Below the pieces are notes generated by a model. That model ran no database searches, had not been told where the DNA came from, and saw only the letters and a program-made list of their open reading frames with translations. This document shows positions 56,806 through 64,000 of a stretch of 64,000 nucleotides of DNA, piece after piece (within the stretch, counting starts at the first letter, position 1; every line of letters begins with the position of its first letter). This stretch comes from Calliphora vicina (lineage: Eukaryota > Arthropoda > Insecta > Diptera > Calliphoridae). The stretch is from assembly GCF_958450345.1 (NCBI RefSeq), contig NC_088784.1:47980870-48044869 (forward strand). The letters run 5' to 3'. The position numbers and the translations under genes were made by a program.

Positions 56806-56907
56806 ATTGTAGCTTTCTAACAAGGTATAACTTAAGTAGCTAGCATAAATAGTACCCGATATATATGCGGGTATATCGCTAAAGAGCTAGGAAACTCATT
56901 TTTATAC
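56806..56907 (+). repeat. Last, internally deleted satellite monomer at the array edge
   Basis: The final unit begins normally at 56,806 but jumps at 56,878/56,879 from the middle of dyad 1 ('gtatatcg') to 'ctaaagagctaggaaactc', losing about 75 bp including all of dyad 2. It then runs to 'cattttta' and passes without a gap into the dispersed repeat 'taccctacaccacc'. No satellite is seen to its right. Confidence 0.85.
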
Positions 56908-57250
56908 CCTACACCACCATAGTGGGGAGGGTATTATGCGTTTGTGCAGATGTTTGTAACGCCCAAAAATATTAGTCTAACACCCACCTTAAAGTATACC
57001 GATCGACTTAGAATCACTTTCTGAGTCGATTAAACGATGCCCGTCCGTCCGTCCGTCCGTCTGGTTGGCTGGCTGGCTGGCTGGCTGGCTGGCTGTCCAT
57101 GTAAACCTTGTGCGCAGAGTATGTAATGTACAAGTGGACAAACATTTCTACTTCTAGAGCATTGCTTAAAGTCAGGAGTAAACTTGACTTTTGGTGGAAG
57201 AATATATGCACAAGTTTTCTAATAAAAATAAAAGATTTTCAAGAGATATG
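56904..57250 (+). mobile_element. Fly dispersed repeat, mini-me/DINE-1 (Helentron)-like
   Basis: The left end can fold: ATACCCT (56904-56910) pairs with AGGGTAT (56928-56934), with CCAC/GTGG nested inside. It is followed by 'gtttgtaacgccc', 'aaagtataccgatcgactt' and 'gagtcgatta', then the tetranucleotide runs at 57,041-57,094. A conserved core followed by a GTCY microsatellite is the hallmark of mini-me elements of flies, which relate to the nonautonomous DINE-1/Helentron group. I recall near-identical phrases from calyptrate fly genomes, but this is memory and not a search. After 'tgtccatgtaaaccttgtgcg' the similarity I know fades, so the right end is uncertain. No protein is encoded. Confidence 0.65.
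57041..57094 (+). repeat. Compound tetranucleotide microsatellite (CCGT)n then (GGCT)n
   Basis: Five CCGT units at 57041-57060 are followed by 'ctggtt' and about seven GGCT units to 57094. It is part of the dispersed repeat above, where such runs are a standing feature. The complementary strand reads through as a run of Gln-Pro-Ala-Ser codons, which is a repeat artefact and not a gene. Confidence 0.93.
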
Positions 57251-58640
57251 TAGCTAAGACGATTGGGAGTTATTGATCTGCTAGCTAACAGTCTGCTTAG
57301 GGTGAGTTCTTGTCTGCTAATACCATTTTATCGCATATAACCTTACTTGTACTTGTATACACAATAATTTAAAACTCCCTTGCCTCTGTTATAGGGGAAA
57401 AACTAAATAAAAATCAAAACTAAATGATCAATACAAACTAAGTCAGAATAAAAAAAACTAAATCAGAAATAATCTAATCAAGAAAAATAAAATCACAATC
57501 AAAACAAAAGCATAATTATAAAAAACATCAAATTTAATATTATACAAGTCAAAACTAATATAAATTAAACTGATGTACAAATCTGAAACTAATCAAAATA
57601 TGAAAAAAAAGTAATTTCTATTGTCACATCAAAATTGCTGATTATAGGGCACCCAAGATGGATTTTGGGGCCAACGCCTCTTAACCCTCCCTACCTAATG
57701 TGATTTCAAATGATTTCATCCTACTTCATATTACATCCGTAAGAAAAAGTTTAAACTTTACATTTCCATTATAATATTACAAAATTTATTCATTTCAAAA
57801 TATTCATTTTGGTAAGGTTTTAATAAAACCGAAATACAAGAATTATTCAAATTATAGCTTAGAACTAGTCTATGGTAATTACTGACAAAATCAGATTATT
57901 AATTTTATTTGAAAATGATATCAAAAATTATTAAAAGATATTAACCTGACTTGTTTTGATTGGGACTACTTCCCATTTAAACAAATAACAATATAATCAT
58001 TCAACAATCTATAACAAAGTAGAATAATAAGAAGCAAAAACAATACACAAAATGTTGCTACACATTTAAGAGACAATTAATTCTCTTTATGATCTTTTCA
58101 TTAAGGTTGTTGTTGCTTCTGTTATTTATTTGTAAAAAATATGCAAACAAGATAGAAAATAAAAAAAAATGTTTGATCACTCACCAAACTTAATTGATTA
58201 CCATGATGTTAAATGTTGAGTATGATGTCTCGGAGGCCTCTTCGAACATTCGGCATACTAAACGACGTTATTAGGGATGTTAAATTTGTTGTTGCATATT
58301 TTCTAGACAAGGTAAATTTATAGGTTATTAAAACTAATACTAATGAGAATATTTAACATACAGACCTTACTTATACATGTTTAGAATTAGGTTAAATTCG
58401 AATTTTAATAGTTATACATTTGATAAGTTAAAATAAAGATTTTTAAATAGTTTTATGTTAGTTTTAGAACATATTTATAATTGTTGTAATTGGAATTCAC
58501 CAAATTACTTATTTTAGGTAATTCTTATGAAAATTGAAAAGGTTATTTAAAATATAGAATAATATAGAAAATTCTTTTAGACGTAGGTTAGCATGAATAT
58601 AATATTTTTAATTTAATCAGTTTATACTTAGATTGTAATT
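57250..58640. other. AT-rich noncoding stretch with an A-rich, G-poor tract
   Basis: No convincing gene is seen on either strand. From about 57,390 to 57,620 the plus strand is strongly A-rich and poor in G, with recurring 'aaaactaa', 'aatcaaaa' and 'aaactaat' words, like a decayed simple repeat or the tail of an old retroelement. A somewhat less AT-rich patch (57,640-57,700, 'gggcacccaagatgg' and 'ccaacgcctcttaaccctcc') follows, then plain AT-rich sequence to 58,640. Confidence 0.6.
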
Positions 58641-58858
58641 GCATGATGTTCGGATTTATTTAGACAACACTACGTTTCATCATCGGTGGTGAGGTTGTTC
58701 GGACAAAGTGGGTAGGTGATTAATACATGTCCATGTTTACCCGATGTTTAATTGTTCAGGTAGAGAATGCTGGTTTGGTTGAATTTGTCTATCGCTGTTG
58801 ATACTAATTAAGTTCTTTGTTGCTTCTATGGGTTGTTTACGAACAATGATAACAAACA

Positions 58859-59191
58859 TGACGTCACAAACTGAATGGAAGATTCCCAGTCAATTGCAAT
58901 TTATTCAATCTTCTTTTCGGTGCCCTTTTATATACGTTTGAGATTTTTCTTAGACACAGTGGTGATCAAAATAAAGACTCGTTCTGGAAATAGTGTGTGC
59001 AGATTTCTAGCCAGGGATTCTTTGGGTATCTTCTCCTGATTTCAAGAATCAGCTTCTCCAACCACAAACGGAATTTAGAAATATATTCCCAGAATGTGTA
59101 TGAAGGGATTTGGTGTGAGCAAATTAGTGAATCCAAAGTGAGGTTATGGAAATCGCGCGATATATATTAAAAACAAAATGGCTACCACGTG
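58859..59191 (-). promoter_or_regulatory. Promoter-like patch, possibly part of the retrotransposon 3' LTR
   Basis: Read on the minus strand this patch has a canonical TATA box, TATATAAAAG (58,925-58,934), followed by GGGCACC, then AATAAA at 58,900-58,905. A CRE-like palindrome TGACGTCA lies at 58,859-58,866 and an E-box CACGTG sits upstream at 59,186-59,191. Base composition is richer in G and C than the flanks. A TATA box closely followed by AATAAA, on the same strand as gag-pol and about 1 kb past the pol stop, is what the U3-R part of an LTR looks like. I could not find paired TG...CA ends, a polypurine tract or a second LTR copy (the 5' LTR would be outside the window), so an unrelated promoter or chance remains possible. 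Confidence 0.3.
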
Positions 59192-59239
59192 AGTTCGAAG
59201 AATGGAGAATTTCCTTTATCGGAAATCTAAAGTTGGTAG

Positions 59240-59920
59240 TTTAAACTATTCTTAAAACAATATAGCACTTTAAGCAATTTATGTTTCACGTTGCACTATA
59301 ATATTGTTTCACAAACTCACTTTAGTAATTTATATTTTATGATTTAGTTTTTGATACTTTACTGTAAGTGGTGTTTCTTGTTCAAAATCTCAAAGTAAAA
59401 AAAACGCAGTAAGCATGAGTGGTAAAAAACCAAGCGTTGATTGTATGGGTAATTATATTCAATCGATTACTAATACTCGATTAGTCGATATTCGAGTTGC
59501 TTTGTTGTAGTGTTACCCTATATGGCTATCATCGACTAACGTTTACACCATGCAATTATTAAAACGTTAACAATGTAAATAATGTATATACTTAAGCAAA
59601 AATAATGTAACAAATATCATTTAAAGAAATTTTAATATAAAAATACTAAATCTAATATATAAATTTTAACAATATCTAAATGTTTAATAAATGCATCTTA
59701 AAATATATGTTAATACATGAAAATATTCTTGAGTAAAATAAAGTTTGGTAATGTTTTTTGAATAGATTTACCTCTGCAGAAAACAAAAGAAATGTAGGTT
59801 TTAGAGAAAAGGTCTATTTTTGCTGAAAAATTTTTTATATTTCAAATTTGATAAAATCGTACAATACAAACCGCATAATACTTGCATCTTATGCGTAAGT
59901 ATTAGGAGGAAAAACGAGTT
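59240..59920. other. AT-rich region downstream of pol, no open frame
   Basis: This stretch lies between the pol stop and the promoter-like patch. It is AT-rich and holds no env-like or other frame on the minus strand. A short cluster of related words ('aatcgattac', 'actcgattag', 'tcgatattcg') lies near 59,460-59,495. It is probably the 3' untranslated part of the retrotransposon, or flanking DNA if the element ends soon after pol. Confidence 0.45.
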
Positions 59921-62900
59921 TTATGTCCTTAAATCCTTGGCATGAAAAGTTCCTATTATTTTGCCGTTTAAGTCTTCCAAAACATAATAATTTTGTCCAA
60001 CTTTTTCACGGACTTTTGCTTTCAAATATAGTGGGGAAAGTTTGGCATTGAATTTTTTCTCCAAGCTGCTTTGCGCAAAGTTTCTTCGAAATACAAACTG
60101 ACCTACGGAGTAAGATATTGGGCGAGTACGAAGATTGTATTGCTGCTGATTGGTGTGATAGGCGTCTGAGATACGCTTCTGCAGATCTTGACGTAGCAAA
60201 TTTAAATTGTCATCTTTAGATAAAGGATTTGTGGCATCATTGAGCAAATTTATATTTTTTAACAATTTATACGATGAACCGTGAGTTATCATATCTAGTC
60301 CAAAGACTGCATGATATGGCGAAGTTCGAATTGAACTGTGGACAGAATTTCGTAATGAGCAACTTATTGAACTGAGATTTTCGTCCCATACCGTCTGATC
60401 CTTCTTCAAATAAGCCCGAATACCTGCAATTAACGACCGATTAACCCTTTCGGATGCGTTAGATTGCGGTGAATATAATGCGGTATAAATATGGTTTATT
60501 CCAAGTTTTGTGAAGAATGCGTTAAGTTCGTTGGCTTTAAACTGTGAGCCATTGTCGCTCACAATGTGTTCGGGGACACCATATATATGGAAAATGTGCT
60601 CTAACAAAAAGGTTTGAATGACGGCGGATGTGAATTTGCGCATTGGACAAAGCCAATGAAATTTGGTCAGATGGTCAAGCACAATCAACAGTCCAATATT
60701 GCCACGCTTACTTCTCGGGTAAGGTCCTAGTAAGTCTATATAAAGACGTTGAAATGGGCGTGTTGATATGGATTGCTTTCCCATCTCTGGCTTTGTCACA
60801 AAATTCGGTGCTTTGGTGGTTTTACATACCTCACATTCCCTAATGTAGTCACGAACATCTCTGACAATACCTGGCCAGAAGAAATTTCGGCGTATTATGT
60901 CCAGTGTTTTAAACATTCCACCGTGAGAAGAAATTGGTGATTCATGAGCTCTAACCAGAACACTTGGGCGTAGCTTCGTGGGAACCCAAAGTTTCCACGC
61001 GTTTTGTTGTTCCTGTTCATCACCTGTATAATGATCGGTGCGAATATAGACATATTTGTCCACAATCTTTAGGTCTGGGTATTTTGTGGGGCTACCAACG
61101 ATTTTAGCTCTCAGTTCCTCATAATCCTGATCAGCAAAATGTTCCGAATTTAGATCAATTTCTGGTTCAGCTAGTTCGACAGCGGAAACTTCATCACAGT
61201 ATAACCGAGAGAGAGAGTCTGGCACAATATGCTCCTTTCCTTTTCTGTGACTGATCGTGAATTTATAACCTTGAAGCTTAAATACCCACCTTGCAAGTCT
61301 GCCGGTCAACTCGGTTTGCTTCATGAGCCATACTAAACTCGAGTGGTCCGTGATTACCTCAAATTCCTGCATTTCTATGTAACATCTGAATCGATTGATG
61401 GCTTCTATTGCTGCAAGACACTCTCTTTCGGTTACACTGTAATTGCGCTGTGCGGCGTTCAGCTTTTTTGACATAAATGCTATAGGTTTTTCATTTCCGT
61501 TGTCATCTAGCTGAACCAAAACTGCACCAATACCGAAATTGCTTGCATCACAATGAATATAAAACTTTTTACTGAAATCAGGATTAGAGAGAACTGGAGC
61601 TGTGGTCAATAATGTTTTTATTTTCTCAAATGCGTTTTGTGCCTCTTCTGTCCATTTAAATTTTCGTTTTGTTGACAAAACTTCTGTTATGGGAAATACT
61701 ACGGAAGAAAAGTTCAAAATAAATCTTCGATACCATCCGGCAAGAGCAAGAAATCCTCTGACTTGCTTGATGGTTTTAGGGACAGGCCAGGAAAGTATCG
61801 AATCTATTTTTTCAGGGTCTGTTTTAATTCCGCCATTTCCGATGACGTAGCCGAGATATTTCGTTTCGGTAACACAAAAACGGGACTTTTTGATGTTTAG
61901 AGTCAAATTAGCTTTTCTGAATTGCTCAGCAATACGCACTAAAACAGATAAATGTGTGGGGAAATCTTCAGACACTATCACTAAGTCATCTAGGTAACCG
62001 AATACGCAATGCTTAAGTTCAGGTGGTATTAACGAGTCCATTAAACGGCACATCGTTTGTGGGGCGTTACAAAGCCCAAATGGCATGACCTTGAACTGAT
62101 ATAGAGGCCTACCAGGGATTGTAAAAGCAGTGAGAGCCTTGGCTTGATCAGCTAGGCCGATCTGCCAATATGCGTCTTTCAGGTCTAGTTTTGAAATTAA
62201 GTTAGCTTTGGGCAGTCTCGCAAATATACCTTCTATGCTGGGAAGCGGATAGGCATCTTTTTTGGTCACTTGGTTGACCTTCCTGGCATCTAGGCACAGG
62301 CGAACTTTGTGTGGCTTGACTACTAACCGCATGGGGGAACTCCATGGTGATGATGATTCCTCGATCACTCCTAATGCCAGCATTCGATCTACTTCATCAT
62401 ACATCAATCTCTCCACTGCTGGAGAGACTGGGTAGAATCGCTGTTTTATAGGCGAGGCATTTCCAACATCTATATCGTGTTCTATTAAACCGGTTCTTCC
62501 TAAGCCGGTTTTTTCAAAGTTTGGAAATAAAGCTATGATAGCATCTAGCTGTGAATTTTGGCATGTAGTTAGGGGAAATTTGTGTTCATCTGACTCTAAG
62601 TCAAATTTTTCTAAATCAACGGACAGGACTTCAGACAGTTGTTTCATATCGGACATTTCGGACGGACAGCTAATAATTGCAGATTCAAATAAATCTTGAG
62701 CTAAGGCGAATAACCGCCAAAAGTCTAAACCTAAGATCAAATTATGACAAATGGACGGCACAATCCACAATTTTATTCTACGCACTTGATTTCTGAACAA
62801 AACATCGACATCGAGATAACCTAAAACTTTTTGTAACTTTCCATCTGCCGTTTTCACATGAGAATTTACTTTTTTAAATTGTTCAAAATTCGAAAAATTT

Positions 62901-63463
62901 TCTTGGGCAAGTTTACTACCAATGCAGCTTATATTAGCCCCAGTGTCTAAAAGACCAAGCTCGGAAAAATGTAAAAATTTAACGTTTGAGTAAAATCTTT
63001 TATCATCACTGTTTTTAATAACAGTAGACACTATATATTTGGATGTTAATTTTCGCATTTTAAAATATTTTCGCAATCGGGCTGTGGAACGCTTTGGTTT
63101 CATTTTCGCAACGACTGATACATTTGATACAGAAAATATGGAGTTACGTTTAGCAATGTACTCGTGCCATCGTTCATGATAAGGTCTTATTGGATACAAA
63201 ATCTTATCATCATATGAAGGTTGTAGATTTACTCGTTTTAAAATTTTGAAAGATTGTGAATTACAGTTACTTTCGTCTACAATATTTGTCAAATCCGGGT
63301 AATTTGTTAAATCTGAGGGGTTTGTCAATTCTGGGTTTTTCGTAAAATCAGGGTTGGTTGTCAAATTAATGGTATTTTTCGAGTTTATGGAAACATTTGC
63401 GGTTGTGGCTGAGTTGTTAAGTTTTTTGAATTGGAAGATTTTCTGGAACAGCATTTCTGGCAC
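59921..63463 (-). CDS. pol: Ty3/Gypsy retrotransposon Pol (protease, reverse transcriptase, RNase H, integrase)
   Basis: This is an intact 1,180-codon frame that copies the element's RNA into DNA and inserts it. Aspartic protease: DTG at 173-175 with a distal ILGLDF (243-248). Reverse transcriptase, about 330-560: LCLDARKVN, the first catalytic Asp at 427 in KLDLKD, PFGLCNAP (461-468), YLDD (490-493), YLGYVI. RNase H, about 632-755: Asp639, Glu679, Asp706, and VPDSLSR. Integrase: zinc HHCC at His840, His847, Cys877, Cys880; catalytic Asp910, Asp970, Glu1005. The C-terminus lacks a clear GPY/F motif and any chromodomain. The listed start is a GTG inside gag and is not a credible initiator; pol is in the -1 frame relative to gag and is probably entered by frameshifting at 63,421-63,427, so real Pol coding begins near 63,420. 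No stop or frameshift breaks it, and length is normal, so the element may be young or active. The gene symbol is generic. Confidence 0.96.
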   Translation of the reverse strand: MPEMLFQKIFQFKKLNNSATTANVSINSKNTINLTTNPDFTKNPELTNPSDLTNYPDLTNIVDESNCNSQSFKILKRVNLQPSYDDKILYPIRPYHERWHEYIAKRNSIFSVSNVSVVAKMKPKRSTARLRKYFKMRKLTSKYIVSTVIKNSDDKRFYSNVKFLHFSELGLLDTGANISCIGSKLAQENFSNFEQFKKVNSHVKTADGKLQKVLGYLDVDVLFRNQVRRIKLWIVPSICHNLILGLDFWRLFALAQDLFESAIISCPSEMSDMKQLSEVLSVDLEKFDLESDEHKFPLTTCQNSQLDAIIALFPNFEKTGLGRTGLIEHDIDVGNASPIKQRFYPVSPAVERLMYDEVDRMLALGVIEESSSPWSSPMRLVVKPHKVRLCLDARKVNQVTKKDAYPLPSIEGIFARLPKANLISKLDLKDAYWQIGLADQAKALTAFTIPGRPLYQFKVMPFGLCNAPQTMCRLMDSLIPPELKHCVFGYLDDLVIVSEDFPTHLSVLVRIAEQFRKANLTLNIKKSRFCVTETKYLGYVIGNGGIKTDPEKIDSILSWPVPKTIKQVRGFLALAGWYRRFILNFSSVVFPITEVLSTKRKFKWTEEAQNAFEKIKTLLTTAPVLSNPDFSKKFYIHCDASNFGIGAVLVQLDDNGNEKPIAFMSKKLNAAQRNYSVTERECLAAIEAINRFRCYIEMQEFEVITDHSSLVWLMKQTELTGRLARWVFKLQGYKFTISHRKGKEHIVPDSLSRLYCDEVSAVELAEPEIDLNSEHFADQDYEELRAKIVGSPTKYPDLKIVDKYVYIRTDHYTGDEQEQQNAWKLWVPTKLRPSVLVRAHESPISSHGGMFKTLDIIRRNFFWPGIVRDVRDYIRECEVCKTTKAPNFVTKPEMGKQSISTRPFQRLYIDLLGPYPRSKRGNIGLLIVLDHLTKFHWLCPMRKFTSAVIQTFLLEHIFHIYGVPEHIVSDNGSQFKANELNAFFTKLGINHIYTALYSPQSNASERVNRSLIAGIRAYLKKDQTVWDENLSSISCSLRNSVHSSIRTSPYHAVFGLDMITHGSSYKLLKNINLLNDATNPLSKDDNLNLLRQDLQKRISDAYHTNQQQYNLRTRPISYSVGQFVFRRNFAQSSLEKKFNAKLSPLYLKAKVREKVGQNYYVLEDLNGKIIGTFHAKDLRT
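63288..63377 (-). repeat. 18-bp coding minisatellite in the N-terminal Pol linker, five units
   Basis: Five 18-base units lie at 63288-63305, 63306-63323, 63324-63341, 63342-63359 and 63360-63377, each opening with 'gtcaaat', 'gttaaat', 'gtcaatt' or 'gtaaaat' on the plus strand. They encode a 6-residue repeat close to T-N-x-P-D-L in Pol residues of about 30-59, between the frameshift and the protease. Being a multiple of three, copy number can change without breaking the frame. It is probably a flexible linker; a specific role is unknown. Confidence 0.85.
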
Positions 63464-64000
63464 TGTGGCTTGTAAGTGCTTTTAGCGCCACATCCGTAAC
63501 AGAAAATTGTTCTAATGCTGAGGCAGTCTTGCCAATGATGGCCTAACTCATCACAGTTCCAACACTTCGAAATATTTGATTTCTGCTCTATAGCATCAAC
63601 AACATTTTCAACATTAGGTGTATTCGCAAAATCAGTAGTTTCTGAAAAATCGAGTTCAGCTACATTTCTTCTTGGGTAATTAGCAGTGAACATTTTAGTT
63701 TGAGCAGTTTTTCGAAAGAATTCATCATTCATCAAGTTTTCGCGCATTTGCACCAATTTTCTCAAATGAGCTATGGAGTAAATGGGAACATATAAAAGTT
63801 CATGGCGAATGTCTGGACGAAGATTTTTGGTTAAGATTTCGATTAGCTCATTTTCGGGAATAGGTTTATCTAACCGATCTAATATTGAGGATATTGCCTC
63901 GAAAAAGAAATCAAATGATTCACCTGTTCTCATTTTTCGGTTTCTGAGTTCTTCTCTTAAATCAAAATTGGACTTAAAGTCCTTATATTGGTACTTTATA
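63385..64000 (-). CDS. gag: Ty3/Gypsy Gag, C-terminal part (cut by window edge)
   Basis: Gag builds the particle that packages the element's RNA. The frame is open from the window edge (at least 63,999) to a TAA at 63,385-63,387; the Met at 63,931-63,933 is internal, since codons upstream also read as gag-like capsid sequence ('LREELRNRK'). The capsid part has the usual pattern 'GESFDFFF...NLRPDIR...LRKLV'. Counting from that Met, a CX2CX4HX4C zinc knuckle uses Cys124, Cys127, His132 and Cys137. It is followed by an unusual CX2CX9CX2C cluster (Cys145, 148, 158, 161) with Thr where a second knuckle would have His. The zinc region indicates nucleic acid binding. The last 79 bases overlap pol in the -1 relation. 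The N-terminal part lies beyond the window. Confidence 0.92.
   Translation of the reverse strand, partial: IKYQYKDFKSNFDLREELRNRKMRTGESFDFFFEAISSILDRLDKPIPENELIEILTKNLRPDIRHELLYVPIYSIAHLRKLVQMRENLMNDEFFRKTAQTKMFTANYPRRNVAELDFSETTDFANTPNVENVVDAIEQKSNISKCWNCDELGHHWQDCLSIRTIFCYGCGAKSTYKPQCQKCCSRKSSNSKNLTTQPQPQMFP
63421..63427 (-). promoter_or_regulatory. Programmed -1 ribosomal frameshift site, A AAA AAC
   Basis: On the minus strand the heptamer A AAA AAC lies in the gag frame as TCA AAA AAC, exactly the X XXY YYZ phasing needed for simultaneous -1 slippage. It sits inside the 79-base gag/pol overlap (63,385-63,463), 33 bases before the gag stop, and pol is in the -1 frame. This heptamer is a known efficient slip site in retroviruses. 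I saw no obvious strong stem or pseudoknot just downstream, so its efficiency is unknown. Confidence 0.85.

Larger units (their letters stand above)
1..56907 (+). repeat. Satellite DNA array, 193-bp monomer, about 290-300 head-to-tail copies
   Basis: The whole stretch is one tandem repeat in a single orientation. Starts of the phrase 'attgtagctttc' at 3541, 3734, 3927 and 4120 give an exact 193-bp period; most other units are 191-194 bp because T-runs vary in length. The consensus has 63 G/C of 193 (about 33%). The array starts before base 1 (the 11 bases left of the gap are monomer sequence) and ends at about 56,907. Variants fall into linked types: 'gcgggtatatcggac' with 'cgcaaaatg' or 'cgaaaaatg'; 'gcaggtatatcggaaa'; and 'ataatttaag' with 'atatcagac'. 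A length near one nucleosome repeat, one orientation and higher-order structure are typical of (peri)centromeric satellites; location is inferred. No coding function is seen: the period is not a multiple of three and open frames stay under 80 codons. I do not recognise a named satellite family. Confidence 0.97.

Noticed and set aside
1..56907. CRISPR-like array of regularly spaced repeats
   Set aside because: Units are contiguous 193-bp monomers with no unique spacers and no cas genes, and the rest of the window is eukaryotic.
56940..57030. Direct homology between the satellite dyad ('gtatatcggac') and 'gtataccgatcgac' in the dispersed repeat
   Set aside because: The similarity is about ten AT-rich bases without flanking support, so chance is a sufficient explanation.
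57014..57211. Open frame of 65 codons with a Ser-Gln-Pro-Ala run on the minus strand
   Set aside because: The run is the translation of the GGCT/CCGT microsatellite in the dispersed repeat.
59890..59920. Purine run 'aggaggaaaaacgag' next to the pol stop as a polypurine tract
   Set aside because: The purines are on the plus strand while the element is on the minus strand, so the polarity is wrong for plus-strand DNA priming.
57250..59920. An env gene downstream of pol, making the element an errantivirus
   Set aside because: No minus-strand frame of useful length is present; the region is AT-rich and full of stops.
60643..61850. Two plus-strand open frames (60643-60843 and 61602-61850) opposite pol
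   Set aside because: They lie antisense to conserved integrase and RT/RNase H coding sequence and have no features of their own.

Overview
The window looks like insect nuclear DNA, most likely from a higher fly (Diptera). The support is a block at 56,904-57,110 with a short hairpin next to GTCC and GGCT tetranucleotide runs, an arrangement I recognise from the mini-me/DINE-1-like dispersed repeats of flies. An AT-rich satellite and an insect-style Ty3/Gypsy retrotransposon fit this. Species cannot be named; a calyptrate fly (blow fly or house fly type) is my best guess from memory of that repeat. No host protein gene and no rRNA, tRNA or CRISPR array was seen.

Region 1 (1 to about 56,907) is one uninterrupted satellite array, all in one orientation, with a 193-bp monomer (about 33% GC) and roughly 290-300 copies. 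It runs off the left edge and is broken only by a 200-N gap at 12-211. Each monomer carries two abutting dyads (consensus positions 51-74 and 73-94, counting from 'attgtagctttc'). The second is a 9-bp-arm hairpin in one variant and a perfect 22-bp palindrome in another. Layered on the monomers are nested higher-order repeats: 1,546 bp (8 monomers), 2,511 bp (13), 1,472 bp, about 1,940 bp (10), 963 bp (5) and 3,256 bp, plus dispersed copies offset by 7,510 bp and about 18,390 bp. Recurrent deletion junctions mark lineages of these blocks. Short minus-strand open frames in the array are by-products of the repeat.

Region 2 (56,904-59,920) starts where a damaged last monomer meets the fly dispersed repeat. 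It continues as AT-rich noncoding DNA with an A-rich, G-poor tract (57,390-57,620). A minus-strand promoter-like patch (TATATAAAAG at 58,925-58,934, AATAAA at 58,900-58,905) could belong to an LTR.

Region 3 (59,921-64,000) is the gag and pol of a Ty3/Gypsy (Metaviridae) LTR retrotransposon on the minus strand. Gag is cut by the right edge. Pol is intact, with protease, reverse transcriptase, RNase H and integrase in that order. Gag and pol overlap in the -1 relation, with a canonical A AAA AAC slippery heptamer at 63,421-63,427 in the correct phase, so pol is probably made by ribosomal frameshifting. No env frame follows pol. Overall this looks like the edge of a pericentromeric or other heterochromatic satellite block next to transposon-rich DNA.
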